NCBI GenBank assembly: GCA_964511665.1
Contig: CAZEHA010000013.1
Span: 1-64,000 of the forward strand
From: JAGOEF01 sp964511665
GTDB taxonomy: Bacteria; Bacteroidota; Bacteroidia; Bacteroidales; ML635J-15
DNA length: 64,000 nucleotides
Direction of reading: 5' to 3'
Under the pieces are notes generated by a model. That model was not told the origin of the DNA. It ran no database searches and saw only the letters and a program-made list of their open reading frames with translations. Positions 43,292-50,579 of this stretch are shown in pieces. How positions within the stretch are numbered: position 1 is the stretch's first letter; every line of letters begins with the position of its first letter. A program made the translations under genes and the position numbers.

Positions 43292-44272
43292 TTATTCTTG
43301 TATTGTGTTCGAGAGCAAAACAAAGTCGGCCAGCACTACAGCTGTCATCATTTCAACCACTATAGGTAAGCGTAGGGCAAAGCACACATCGTGACGTCCT
43401 GCAATTTGTAAGCTCCCCATGGTTCCTGTTTCGAAGTTATAGGTGTATTGTTCCTTTGGTATTGAAGCCGGAGGGCGCACAAATACTGTGAACACCACAT
43501 TGTTGCCATTGCTTATTCCTCCGTTAATGCCTCCGGCATTATTAGTGGCCGTGTTTCCGTATGCATCAACAAAGCAGTCGTTATATTCCGAGCCTTTCAT
43601 GCCGGCAGCCTCTATTCCTTTTCCGAACGAAATGGCCTTAATACCCGGAATGGAAAACATAGCATGAGAAATCAGCGACTCGATCGAATCGAAATATGGC
43701 TCTCCGAGTCCTGCGGCAATACCTTGCACAGTACATTCAATAACTCCACCGAGAGAGTCGGCTTCCTCTATTGCAGTTTTAAGCATGGCTTCAATATTAT
43801 TGCTTCCACCCACATGGCTAAGTCGTGCACTAATCTCTATTTCCGAAATTATTTTAGAAGCTACCACACCTGCAGCAACAAGGCCTAGTGTAGTTCTTCC
43901 CGAGAACATACCTCCTCCCTGCATTGGGTGCGAGTTGCCATACTTCTTAAAAGCAACAAAGTCAGCATGACCGGGTCGGAAAAAACCGCCAAAATCGTAA
44001 TCGGAACTCCGAACATTTTTATTTTCGAATGCAATAACAATGGACTCTCCGGTGGTTAGTGAATTTTCGATACCCGATTTTATCAAAGGGATATCGTCTT
44101 CGAGCCTTGCGGTTGTACCTACTGCGCCCGGTTTTCGACGAGTAAGAGCCTTGCGAAAATCATCAGGTTTTAGCACGATGCCGGCCGGGCAACCTGTGAT
44201 AATTACTCCGGTTTCGCTATCGTGTGAGCCACCGAACAGACGTATCTGAAACAATCGACCAAAACTATTCAT
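43292..44272 (-). CDS. aroC: chorismate synthase, short divergent form
   Basis: Start at ATG 44272 (MNSFGRLFQIRLF), with GGAGG 8 nt upstream; 326 residues, about 30 fewer than the usual 350-360. Family features: FGGSHD (usual GESHG; first catalytic His kept), PAGIVL, RRKPGAVGTTARLEDD, FRPGHADF (second His), YGNSHPMQGGGMFSGRTTLGLVAAG (usual RGGGRSSARETxxRVAAG), NNAGGINGGISNGN. The changed SARET region and short length mark a divergent subtype. It makes chorismate from EPSP with reduced FMN. Overlaps the aroA stop by 8 nt. Confidence 0.9.
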   Translation of the reverse strand: MNSFGRLFQIRLFGGSHDSETGVIITGCPAGIVLKPDDFRKALTRRKPGAVGTTARLEDDIPLIKSGIENSLTTGESIVIAFENKNVRSSDYDFGGFFRPGHADFVAFKKYGNSHPMQGGGMFSGRTTLGLVAAGVVASKIISEIEISARLSHVGGSNNIEAMLKTAIEEADSLGGVIECTVQGIAAGLGEPYFDSIESLISHAMFSIPGIKAISFGKGIEAAGMKGSEYNDCFVDAYGNTATNNAGGINGGISNGNNVVFTVFVRPPASIPKEQYTYNFETGTMGSLQIAGRHDVCFALRLPIVVEMMTAVVLADFVLLSNTIQE

Positions 44273-45518
44273 GAACATTACCTCCTAATTGTAAAAAATG
44301 CTTGTAAAAATCAGGGTACGATTTAGCTACGCATTTACTGTTATCTATCATCAACCCATTAGTAGTAGCCAAGGCCAACACTGTGAATGCCATTGCCATG
44401 CGATGATCGTTATCGGTGCCTAGTATGGTATTTCCAGCTATCTCAGTGCCGGTGATTCGGAATTCGTCGCCCCGAAAACTGCATGGTACTCCTAGTTTTG
44501 CAAATGCTTGATGTATAACCATGGGGCGATGGCTTTCTTTATGCGAAAGACGTTGCACTCCGGTAATCTGCGACTCGCCTCGGGCTACACATGCCAGCAC
44601 AGCTGCTGCCGGAAATAAATCGGGACAATGGCTTACATCGAATTCGAATGCACGCACATTACTTTTCTCCACATGCAATCCATCGGCCAACACACTATAT
44701 TGTACCTCTGCCTGTTGTAATAGTTGCAGCACCGCAATATCAGCCTGTACGCTATCGAAATTCAAATTTTTAAGCACTATTTTCCCTGCAATTGCTGCAG
44801 CCACACACCAAAATGCAGCAGCACTCCAATCGCCTTCGATGTTGAATTCACCCGCACGATAACGCTGTTTTCCACGAATATCGAAAACATTGCCTTGTTG
44901 AAATACTTCAATCCCAAAGTCTCTCATGACTTTTACAGTAAGAATCAAATACGGCATACTGAGTGCATGTATCAATTCGATACTCGAATCGGCGTCGGTA
45001 CATGCCAGCGACATGAGTAACCCGCTTGCAAACTGTGAACTTTGAGATGCATCTATGCAATAATAGCCGGCCCTTAGTGTTCCACCAACTATTTTTAATG
45101 GTAAAAAGTCACCATTCGATTCCACCCGCAAGCCCATATGGGTAAGGTTTAATAAGTCTTTGGCAACAGGTCGTTTTCGCAATCCGCTACTTCCTGTAAC
45201 AACAAATGATTTTCCCGACAAGGTAAAAACAGGGGTAAACAGACGTGCACATAAGGCGGAATCGTTGCAGTTAAATACCGAATTTGGAAGAATTTTCATT
45301 CCCCCTGTAATTTCTACTTTTTCGTTATCAACAACAACATTTTGAGCCGATTGCGTAAGCAATCCGATGGCTGTAAGCACATCGTGGGCATTGCCCGGCG
45401 ACGCAATCAACGAGGAGCCCTCGGCCAATAATGCAGCTGCCAACACACGTTGTGCATGACTTTTCGACGGGGGCATCGGCACACTTCCGAGCAAGCTCGA
45501 TGACATAACTGTTATCAT
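44265..45518 (-). CDS. aroA: 3-phosphoshikimate 1-carboxyvinyltransferase (EPSP synthase)
   Basis: 417 residues. PPSKSHAQRVLAAALL holds the substrate Lys and Arg (SKSxxxR), then GSSGLRKRPVAKDLL, SQSSQFASGLLMSLA, GDWSAAAFW, CPDLFPAAAVLA, LSHKESHRP (usual LRxKEsDR) and DNDHRMAMAF. Several positions differ from textbook sequences but the order is complete. It joins shikimate-3-phosphate and PEP. Overlaps aroB by 4 nt (ATGA) and aroC by 8 nt. Confidence 0.95.
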   Translation of the reverse strand: MITVMSSSLLGSVPMPPSKSHAQRVLAAALLAEGSSLIASPGNAHDVLTAIGLLTQSAQNVVVDNEKVEITGGMKILPNSVFNCNDSALCARLFTPVFTLSGKSFVVTGSSGLRKRPVAKDLLNLTHMGLRVESNGDFLPLKIVGGTLRAGYYCIDASQSSQFASGLLMSLACTDADSSIELIHALSMPYLILTVKVMRDFGIEVFQQGNVFDIRGKQRYRAGEFNIEGDWSAAAFWCVAAAIAGKIVLKNLNFDSVQADIAVLQLLQQAEVQYSVLADGLHVEKSNVRAFEFDVSHCPDLFPAAAVLACVARGESQITGVQRLSHKESHRPMVIHQAFAKLGVPCSFRGDEFRITGTEIAGNTILGTDNDHRMAMAFTVLALATTNGLMIDNSKCVAKSYPDFYKHFLQLGGNVHE

Positions 45519-46540
45519 TGGCCGATGAGTTTTGCAAGGTCGTCACGATTAAAGTCATACAACATAGTGTCTCCTATATTTCGCGGAAGCACCATTCTGA
45601 TTGTATCGCCCGTATTTTTTTTGTCCATGTTCATAGCATCAATAATTTTGCAGCTAATGGAGCAATCAAACGAAATATCAAATTTAGAAAACACCTGCAT
45701 TAGTTTTTCTTCAAATTGAGGATGGCAGATTCCCATTTTAATTGCTATTTTGGTTGCAATGTACATTCCACAAGCTACTGCAAGTCCATGAGCCATACCG
45801 GTACACATTTCGATGGCATGCCCTAAGCTGTGCCCGAAATTTAGATGCTGTCGTTTTCCGTTGTCATACTCATCGTCGATTACGTAACCGGCTTTTATTT
45901 GAACGGAAGCCTCTATTAAATAGTTCATAACTTCGGCATTGCGCAATATAATGCTATTGGAGTTCTGGATTATATATTCCAATAAATTTTTATCGGCGAT
46001 AAAGCCATACTTAATAATTTCGCACAAACCACTTTTAAATTCCTCGTCGGGTAGTGTGTCGAGAATGCTTGCATCGCAAATCACAAAGTCGGGCTGATTA
46101 AAAACGCCAATAAGGTTTTTAATGCCTCCGAAATTGAAACCGTTCTTCCCTCCTACACTGGCGTCGGCCATGGCTAACAAACTGGTGGCAACAAAACCAA
46201 AGCGGCATCCGCGTTTATAGGTTGACGCCGCAAATCCGGCCAAATCCAGAACCATGCCACCTCCAAATCCCAATAGAAAGGTATCGCGGCCGGCATTGAA
46301 TCTCATTAATTCAGAATAAATATAACAGAGACTTTCCCATTGCTTGTTTTCTTCTCCTGTTTTCAACACTATGCAGCGATAGGGTGTTAAACTTCCGGAG
46401 TAATACCTCATCAGATTCTCGTCGGTAATCACCACACAGTTTTCGGGTAATCGCAGTCGCATTTCTTCAAATGCATCGCACAACAACACCGGATACTTTT
46501 TTTTAGTGTGAATTATTATTTCTTCGTATGTGTGAGTCAT
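45515..46540 (-). CDS. aroB: 3-dehydroquinate synthase
   Basis: Start at ATG 46540 (MTHTYEEIIIH); 341 residues. NAD- and metal-binding motifs: GEENKQWESL, GFGGGMVLDLAGFAASTYKRG, SLLAMADASVGGKNGFN, KNLIGVFNQP, GLCEIIKYGF and FGHSLGHAIE (metal ligand His). It cyclises DAHP to 3-dehydroquinate. First gene of the aroB-aroA-aroC-addB-like unit; other shikimate genes are not in the window. Confidence 0.95.
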   Translation of the reverse strand: MTHTYEEIIIHTKKKYPVLLCDAFEEMRLRLPENCVVITDENLMRYYSGSLTPYRCIVLKTGEENKQWESLCYIYSELMRFNAGRDTFLLGFGGGMVLDLAGFAASTYKRGCRFGFVATSLLAMADASVGGKNGFNFGGIKNLIGVFNQPDFVICDASILDTLPDEEFKSGLCEIIKYGFIADKNLLEYIIQNSNSIILRNAEVMNYLIEASVQIKAGYVIDDEYDNGKRQHLNFGHSLGHAIEMCTGMAHGLAVACGMYIATKIAIKMGICHPQFEEKLMQVFSKFDISFDCSISCKIIDAMNMDKKNTGDTIRMVLPRNIGDTMLYDFNRDDLAKLIGQ

Positions 46541-46650
46541 ACACAATGTTTTATTATGTAAAAATACAATTTCTCATGAAGAGAAACTTGTATTACGGTT
46601 ATTTTATTTGATTGAGAACAATTCAGAGAGCCAAATACTGATACCAGCCT

Positions 46651-47919
46651 CTAATAAAGCACAGCGAATCGATTGTGCCACATGAAATCTCGTGTAGAAA
46701 TTGCTATAATATACATGCCTTGCGGCAATGATTCAAGCTGAATCGACCAGTTTTGGCCGGCCGGAAGCATGCAGACTTGGCGATAAATAATTTTACCGGC
46801 TGCATCAACAATACATATCTTTGCATCGGGTAATTCTATTGATGAATGAACCGATATCGCCTGATTCATTATGTTGAAATCAATTACTCCCGATGCTTTA
46901 AGAAGTGCCGGTTGGTAGCCGGTTATGGTACCGGTTAAGTATATAGGCGCCGACCACACATAGTCACCGTCTTCTTGTATTGCTCTAACGTAAACATACT
47001 TATCGGTATAAAGAGTCATTAACAAAACGGTATCAATAGTTCCTGTAGCGCTAAAGCTTGCCAGCACACCGTTGTTCGATCTTAATTCAATGGTTGACCA
47101 CACTTCTGAGTCGATATCGTTAAGCATAATGCGAAACGGCATATTCCCGTATCGGTGTGTTTCGCTACCCATTTCGTTGAAATCTGATTCTATCCACACC
47201 GATGCGTTTTTATCCATAGTGGCAAAGGTTCTTCCTGCGCGTATAGCTTCGAATAGTGCAGCTCTCGAAAGCGAAGTACTCCATATCGCTGCTCTTCCAT
47301 TGTTCTTATTTCCCCAATCGGCCTGATGATTATCTTGATTCCACACCGGCGACAAATGCCAGCCATTGTTCAGTGCCAGCTCGTACCAGTCGTCGGCCTG
47401 CTGTATGTTTTGGAATTCGATAAGCGGGAAAGCGTAATCGGTTGCCGGCCCTTTATACTCGAAATCGTACCAATTGTTGAAATAGTCTTCGTCGCCCGGA
47501 TGATTGAACTGTGCAAAAGCCACCGGGTGATCATCGAGCCAGTCGCGAAAACCGCTCCAATTGGTGTAGGTCATCACCGAGGGCATCTCTACTTCGTTGA
47601 ACACATTGCAATGACCATAGTATGGCGATCCCCATTCATAACCGGCAATGCCAACAAACACACCATTCACAGTAATTGCATCGGCAGCTGCTCGGGTTTG
47701 TGTCCATTCGTTCGAGCTGATTTGTTCCATGTGATCGGTTACAGCCAAAAAATCGAGACTGGCTTCGTCGCGTGCATAAACAAAGGCATCAACCGGCGTT
47801 TGTTGACCGTCGGAGTAACCCGTATGCGAATGCAGGTTGCCAAAATATACATTGTATCCATTTTGAGCATAAACAATCACATTAATGCAAAGCAAACAAG
47901 TAAGGCTAAAAACTTTCAT
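46651..47919 (-). CDS. secreted PHP-domain (CehA/McbA-type) hydrolase with T9SS sorting domain
   Basis: 422 residues. Signal peptide about 1-18. PHP metal motifs: NLHSHTGYSDG (HxH...D), AVTDHME, YEWGS, FNHPGDEDY and WNQDNHQADWG, the arrangement seen in CehA/McbA-type metallohydrolases. Residues about 340-422 form a T9SS-type sorting domain without the usual PNP motif (IDFNIMNQAISVHSS, ending RFAVLY). Likely a surface or released phosphoesterase or carboxylesterase; substrate unknown. Independent unit between the aro operon and the M56 gene. Confidence 0.82.
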   Translation of the reverse strand: MKVFSLTCLLCINVIVYAQNGYNVYFGNLHSHTGYSDGQQTPVDAFVYARDEASLDFLAVTDHMEQISSNEWTQTRAAADAITVNGVFVGIAGYEWGSPYYGHCNVFNEVEMPSVMTYTNWSGFRDWLDDHPVAFAQFNHPGDEDYFNNWYDFEYKGPATDYAFPLIEFQNIQQADDWYELALNNGWHLSPVWNQDNHQADWGNKNNGRAAIWSTSLSRAALFEAIRAGRTFATMDKNASVWIESDFNEMGSETHRYGNMPFRIMLNDIDSEVWSTIELRSNNGVLASFSATGTIDTVLLMTLYTDKYVYVRAIQEDGDYVWSAPIYLTGTITGYQPALLKASGVIDFNIMNQAISVHSSIELPDAKICIVDAAGKIIYRQVCMLPAGQNWSIQLESLPQGMYIIAISTRDFMWHNRFAVLY

Positions 47920-48007
47920 AGTGTGTATTTTTGTTTAACAGTAATTTACAAATCAAAAATACGAATAATTATCAATCAGTTTCTTTCAAAACCTTCAATA
48001 CAAAAAA

Positions 48008-48033
48008 AATGCAGGAAGATTAATCCTGCATTT
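48008..48033 (-). terminator. terminator after the M56 gene
   Basis: AAATGCAGGA (48008-48017) pairs with TCCTGCATTT (48024-48033). Read on the minus strand it ends in an eight-base T-run, 20 nt after the M56 stop. Confidence 0.85.
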
Positions 48034-48052
48034 CATATTGTTTAAATAATTG

Positions 48053-49321
48053 TTAGTTTAGCTTAAAGTTTATGGGTAACACATAGCTCACTTTTACCGG
48101 TTTACCCTTCGATTCACCGGGTTTCCAGGTGGGCATGCCGCTTACTACTCTGATCGCTTCATTGTTCAATAGTTCGTGTTCTCCTTGTAGAACTTTTACA
48201 TCGATAACATTTCCTGTTTCATCAATCACAAACGACACAAAAACTCTTCCTTGAATACCTTTCTCTTTGGCAGCGGGTGGATACGTGACGTTTTTCGAAA
48301 TATAGTTGAGTAGTTCTGCTTCTCCTTCTCCAAACAATGGTTGTTTCTCAACAGTTTCCATTGTGAAAACCGAGTCGGAATCGGCAATTTCTTGCATGTT
48401 TGTAGCGGGAGACCCTGCAGTAGAGTCGGTTTGCCCGGTTTGGTTTTGTTGTTTTTGTGGGTTAGCGCATGCAAAAATAAACATGGCAACTGCAACCAGC
48501 GGAATGGCAATGGCAGGTTTTAAAGCCGACAGAAAGCCTGATTTGGGTGTTTTCATCATGATAAGTCTTTTTTTAATTAGTGAATTATTGAAGCTGTTAG
48601 AAATATTATTAACAGGTTTACCGCTGCACATTTCGAACAGAAGCAATCGATACGATTCGGCTTCGGAATTATGCAATATGGCTTCATTGTCGGCCTGAAA
48701 TTCATGCACTTCTCTTATGGCATTGCGATATAACCACATCACCGGGTTGAACCATTGAAATGCCGCCAGTATTTCGAAAAACAATATATCTATAGAATGC
48801 AGGTGTTTTACATGAACCAATTCGTGATTCAAAATCTTCTGTCTGTCAGACGAAGTCATTCCCGAACAAAGACCGATTTTACCAAAAAACGAAAAAGGTG
48901 AACTGTCTGCCGGTATATCTATAACTTTGTAGCCCGACGCCGTTTCGGTGACCGAATTACCGAATATCTTAGCAATACGCCATAATCCTATTACAAGCCG
49001 AGTTATCAGAAATAGCACAGGAACAAGGTATATTGCCCACAACCATATATGCAAAGAGTTATTGTTGCCATAAACATGGTTTAACCCATCGGCTGTTACC
49101 GTAACCGTTTGCAATACAACACTATTGCCGAGTAATTCTGCAGTATTCGATTCGAAATGTAAAGGGATCAGTGGTAAGAGTAATGACAAAAAAGCGGTAA
49201 TCAACAAGTAATATCGGTGCATTGCGAAATGTGTGTCGCCGCGCATGCTTACATGATACACTGCATAAAAAATAGTGCTCAGTATTGCCGTTTTTATATT
49301 ATATACCAGAAACCAATCCAT
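48053..49321 (-). CDS. M56 family (BlaR1-like) membrane metallopeptidase with C-terminal TonB domain
   Basis: 422 residues. Three N-terminal membrane helices, then the zinc motif NHELVHVKHLH (HExxH), a fourth helix (AIAIPLVAVAMFIFACAN), a Gln/Thr/Ser-rich linker and a TonB-like domain (YPPAAKEKGIQGRVFVSFVIDE, GMPTWKPGESKGKPV). The penicillin-sensor domain of staphylococcal BlaR1 is absent, so the signal is probably not a beta-lactam. FAC at the end of the fourth helix is lipobox-like. It lies 11 nt after the blaI-like gene and presumably cleaves or relieves that repressor. Confidence 0.9.
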   Translation of the reverse strand: MDWFLVYNIKTAILSTIFYAVYHVSMRGDTHFAMHRYYLLITAFLSLLLPLIPLHFESNTAELLGNSVVLQTVTVTADGLNHVYGNNNSLHIWLWAIYLVPVLFLITRLVIGLWRIAKIFGNSVTETASGYKVIDIPADSSPFSFFGKIGLCSGMTSSDRQKILNHELVHVKHLHSIDILFFEILAAFQWFNPVMWLYRNAIREVHEFQADNEAILHNSEAESYRLLLFEMCSGKPVNNISNSFNNSLIKKRLIMMKTPKSGFLSALKPAIAIPLVAVAMFIFACANPQKQQNQTGQTDSTAGSPATNMQEIADSDSVFTMETVEKQPLFGEGEAELLNYISKNVTYPPAAKEKGIQGRVFVSFVIDETGNVIDVKVLQGEHELLNNEAIRVVSGMPTWKPGESKGKPVKVSYVLPINFKLN

Positions 49322-49332
49322 TGTAATACGGT

Positions 49333-49722
49333 TTAATTATGTTGTTTTTTTTTCAATTCTTCTTCCATCAATTGTTTAATTTCTTCTATCTCGCGAAGAG
49401 ATAGTTTGTTATTGTCGGCAAAAAACGAGAGCATTTGTTTGAACGAACTCTGAAAATAGTTTTTTACAACACCTCCTACATACTCGCGAGTATATTGATC
49501 TTTGGTGATAAGCGGAAAATACTCGTGTGTTTTTCCATAGGAAACATACGACACAAAGCCTTTCTTTTCTAATATGCGCACTATAGTAGAGACTGTGTTA
49601 TATGCAGGTTTTGGCTCAGGCATTACATTTAAAATATCGTGAACAAAGCCTTTATTAATATTCCAAAGTATCTGCATAATTTGCAACTCCGCTTTTGTCA
49701 ATTCTTTCTGCTCAGGTTTCAT
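49333..49722 (-). CDS. BlaI/MecI/CopY family transcriptional repressor
   Basis: Start at ATG 49722 (MKPEQKELTKAELQIMQILW); an upstream TTG would lie on the predicted promoter. 129 residues. Winged helix with TKAELQIMQILWNINKG and PAYNTVSTIVRILEKKGFVSY, a C-terminal dimerisation helix pair (NNKLSLREIEEIKQLMEEELKK). It is first in an operon with the M56 peptidase and most likely represses its own promoter through the tandem dyads at 49756-49791. Confidence 0.93.
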   Translation of the reverse strand: MKPEQKELTKAELQIMQILWNINKGFVHDILNVMPEPKPAYNTVSTIVRILEKKGFVSYVSYGKTHEYFPLITKDQYTREYVGGVVKNYFQSSFKQMLSFFADNNKLSLREIEEIKQLMEEELKKKQHN

Positions 49723-49746
49723 AATCGGTGAATTCAGTTTCTCGTA

Positions 49747-49791
49747 CAAATATACAACTAATAACTTAGTTAACCAACTAATTATTTAGTT
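49747..49791 (-). promoter_or_regulatory. blaI promoter with tandem AACTAA-N4-TTAGTT operators
   Basis: On the minus strand, TTG (49775-49777), a 20-bp spacer and TATATTTG (49747-49754) form a consensus promoter; predicted start near 49742. Two copies of the dyad AACTAA-N4-TTAGTT lie at 49756-49771 and 49776-49791, exactly 20 bp apart centre to centre, covering the spacer and the -33 element. Position and symmetry suit a dimeric repressor bound twice on one face of the DNA. Confidence 0.8.
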
Positions 49792-49973
49792 ATTATACGC
49801 AAGTTGTAAAAATCACCATCGAAAAGTGCGCTAAATTCTATTAACAACTTCTTTACAATATTGAAACAATTTTGCAGATGTTTGATTTAGTCAGTTGTTT
49901 GAGTTCATTTATGATTTCAACAAAATGTTAATAAGACTGTGCAAACAGTGTTAATAGAAAAAGCTTAAAAAAC

Positions 49974-50005
49974 TTGACAAAGGGTGGTTCTATGTATTAT
50001 GTTTG
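49974..50005 (+). promoter_or_regulatory. promoter of the structured RNA gene
   Basis: TTG (49974-49976, within TTGACA), a 21-bp spacer and TATGTTTG (49998-50005) match the Bacteroidota consensus very well. Predicted first transcribed base is near 50010. No open reading frame follows. Confidence 0.75.
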
Positions 50006-50010
50006 TATCA

Positions 50011-50507
50011 GCAGATGAGCGATAAAACGGCTGGTTTGTAAAACAAGGGATACGGGGAGTTTGTCCGTAACAAGAAAAACAAAGCGTATTCAGGTTCTTT
50101 CACAGAATGAGAATTCCGAAAAGGAATCGGTTGCATGCAGAATCAGGCATGAGACTGGATGGTGGGTAAGGCAGCAATAGGTTTAGGCCGTTTTCTGCAC
50201 TACTAGCGAACCACTCTAGCATTGAACACTGCGCCGGCAAATGACATTTTGACGGTAAAGCAGCCAAGGTATCTGTACCGCGGGCTGTAACAAGTCAGCA
50301 ATCACCGGTACCGTTCCGCCAACAACGGGTTCTTCGGACCCCGGAGCAACGGAATGTTTTAACAAACAAAGGTTTGGAAATCAGAAATGAGAACCAAGCT
50401 TTGGTGCACAGCGCAAGTAGATGCACCGGCAGTATAACAGTAATCTGCCGCATCAGGGGAAACCCGAAATGTGAAAGGGGAATTTCGAACAGAAGTTCCC
50501 CTTTTTG
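50011..50507 (+). ncRNA. unclassified structured RNA of about 500 nt
   Basis: No credible reading frame exists on the plus strand, but local helices run along the whole length: TACGG/CCGTA (50051-50055/50065-50069); ATTCC/GGAAT with GAAAA loop (50113-50127); CATGC/GCATG (50134-50151); CAGCC/GGCTG (50261-50287) enclosing GGTA/TACC; CGTTCCG/CGGAATG (50312-50318/50350-50356) enclosing GGGTTC/GGACCC; GGTGCA/TGCACC (50403-50427); GGCAG/CTGCC (50428-50449). A consensus promoter precedes it and a strong terminator ends it. It lacks the RNase P P4 sequence GAGGAAAGTCC, the tmRNA acceptor/T-arm and group II domain V. Base composition is GC-richer than the flanks. 5' end approximate. Confidence 0.75.
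50474..50506 (+). terminator. terminator of the structured RNA gene
   Basis: AAAGGGGAA (50474-50482) pairs with TTCCCCTTT (50496-50504), extended by TTC/GAA inside, followed by T-rich sequence. Confidence 0.9.
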
Positions 50508-50530
50508 TTTTTAACTTCATAAACAAAAAA

Positions 50531-50555
50531 AGAGGCTGTTGGTTCAACAGCCTCT
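50531..50555 (-). terminator. terminator of the T9SS cargo gene (usable both ways)
   Basis: AGAGGCTGTTG (50531-50541), loop GTT, CAACAGCCTCT (50545-50555), flanked by A7 and T8. It lies 24 nt beyond the minus-strand stop. Confidence 0.9.
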
Positions 50556-50579
50556 TTTTTTTGTTGTTATCAGAATTTC

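Noticed and set aside
48053..49722. Beta-lactam resistance operon (blaR1-blaI)
   Set aside because: The M56 protein has no penicillin-binding sensor domain and there is no beta-lactamase or PBP2a gene nearby.
50011..50507. RNase P RNA or tmRNA
   Set aside because: The conserved P4 strand GAGGAAAGTCC and its partner are missing, as are a tmRNA T-arm (GGTTCGAATCC type), an acceptor end and a tag frame ending in ALAA.
50359..50547. 62-codon minus-strand open frame inside the structured RNA
   Set aside because: It runs antisense across the terminator and several stems, has no plausible start signal and no protein-like composition.
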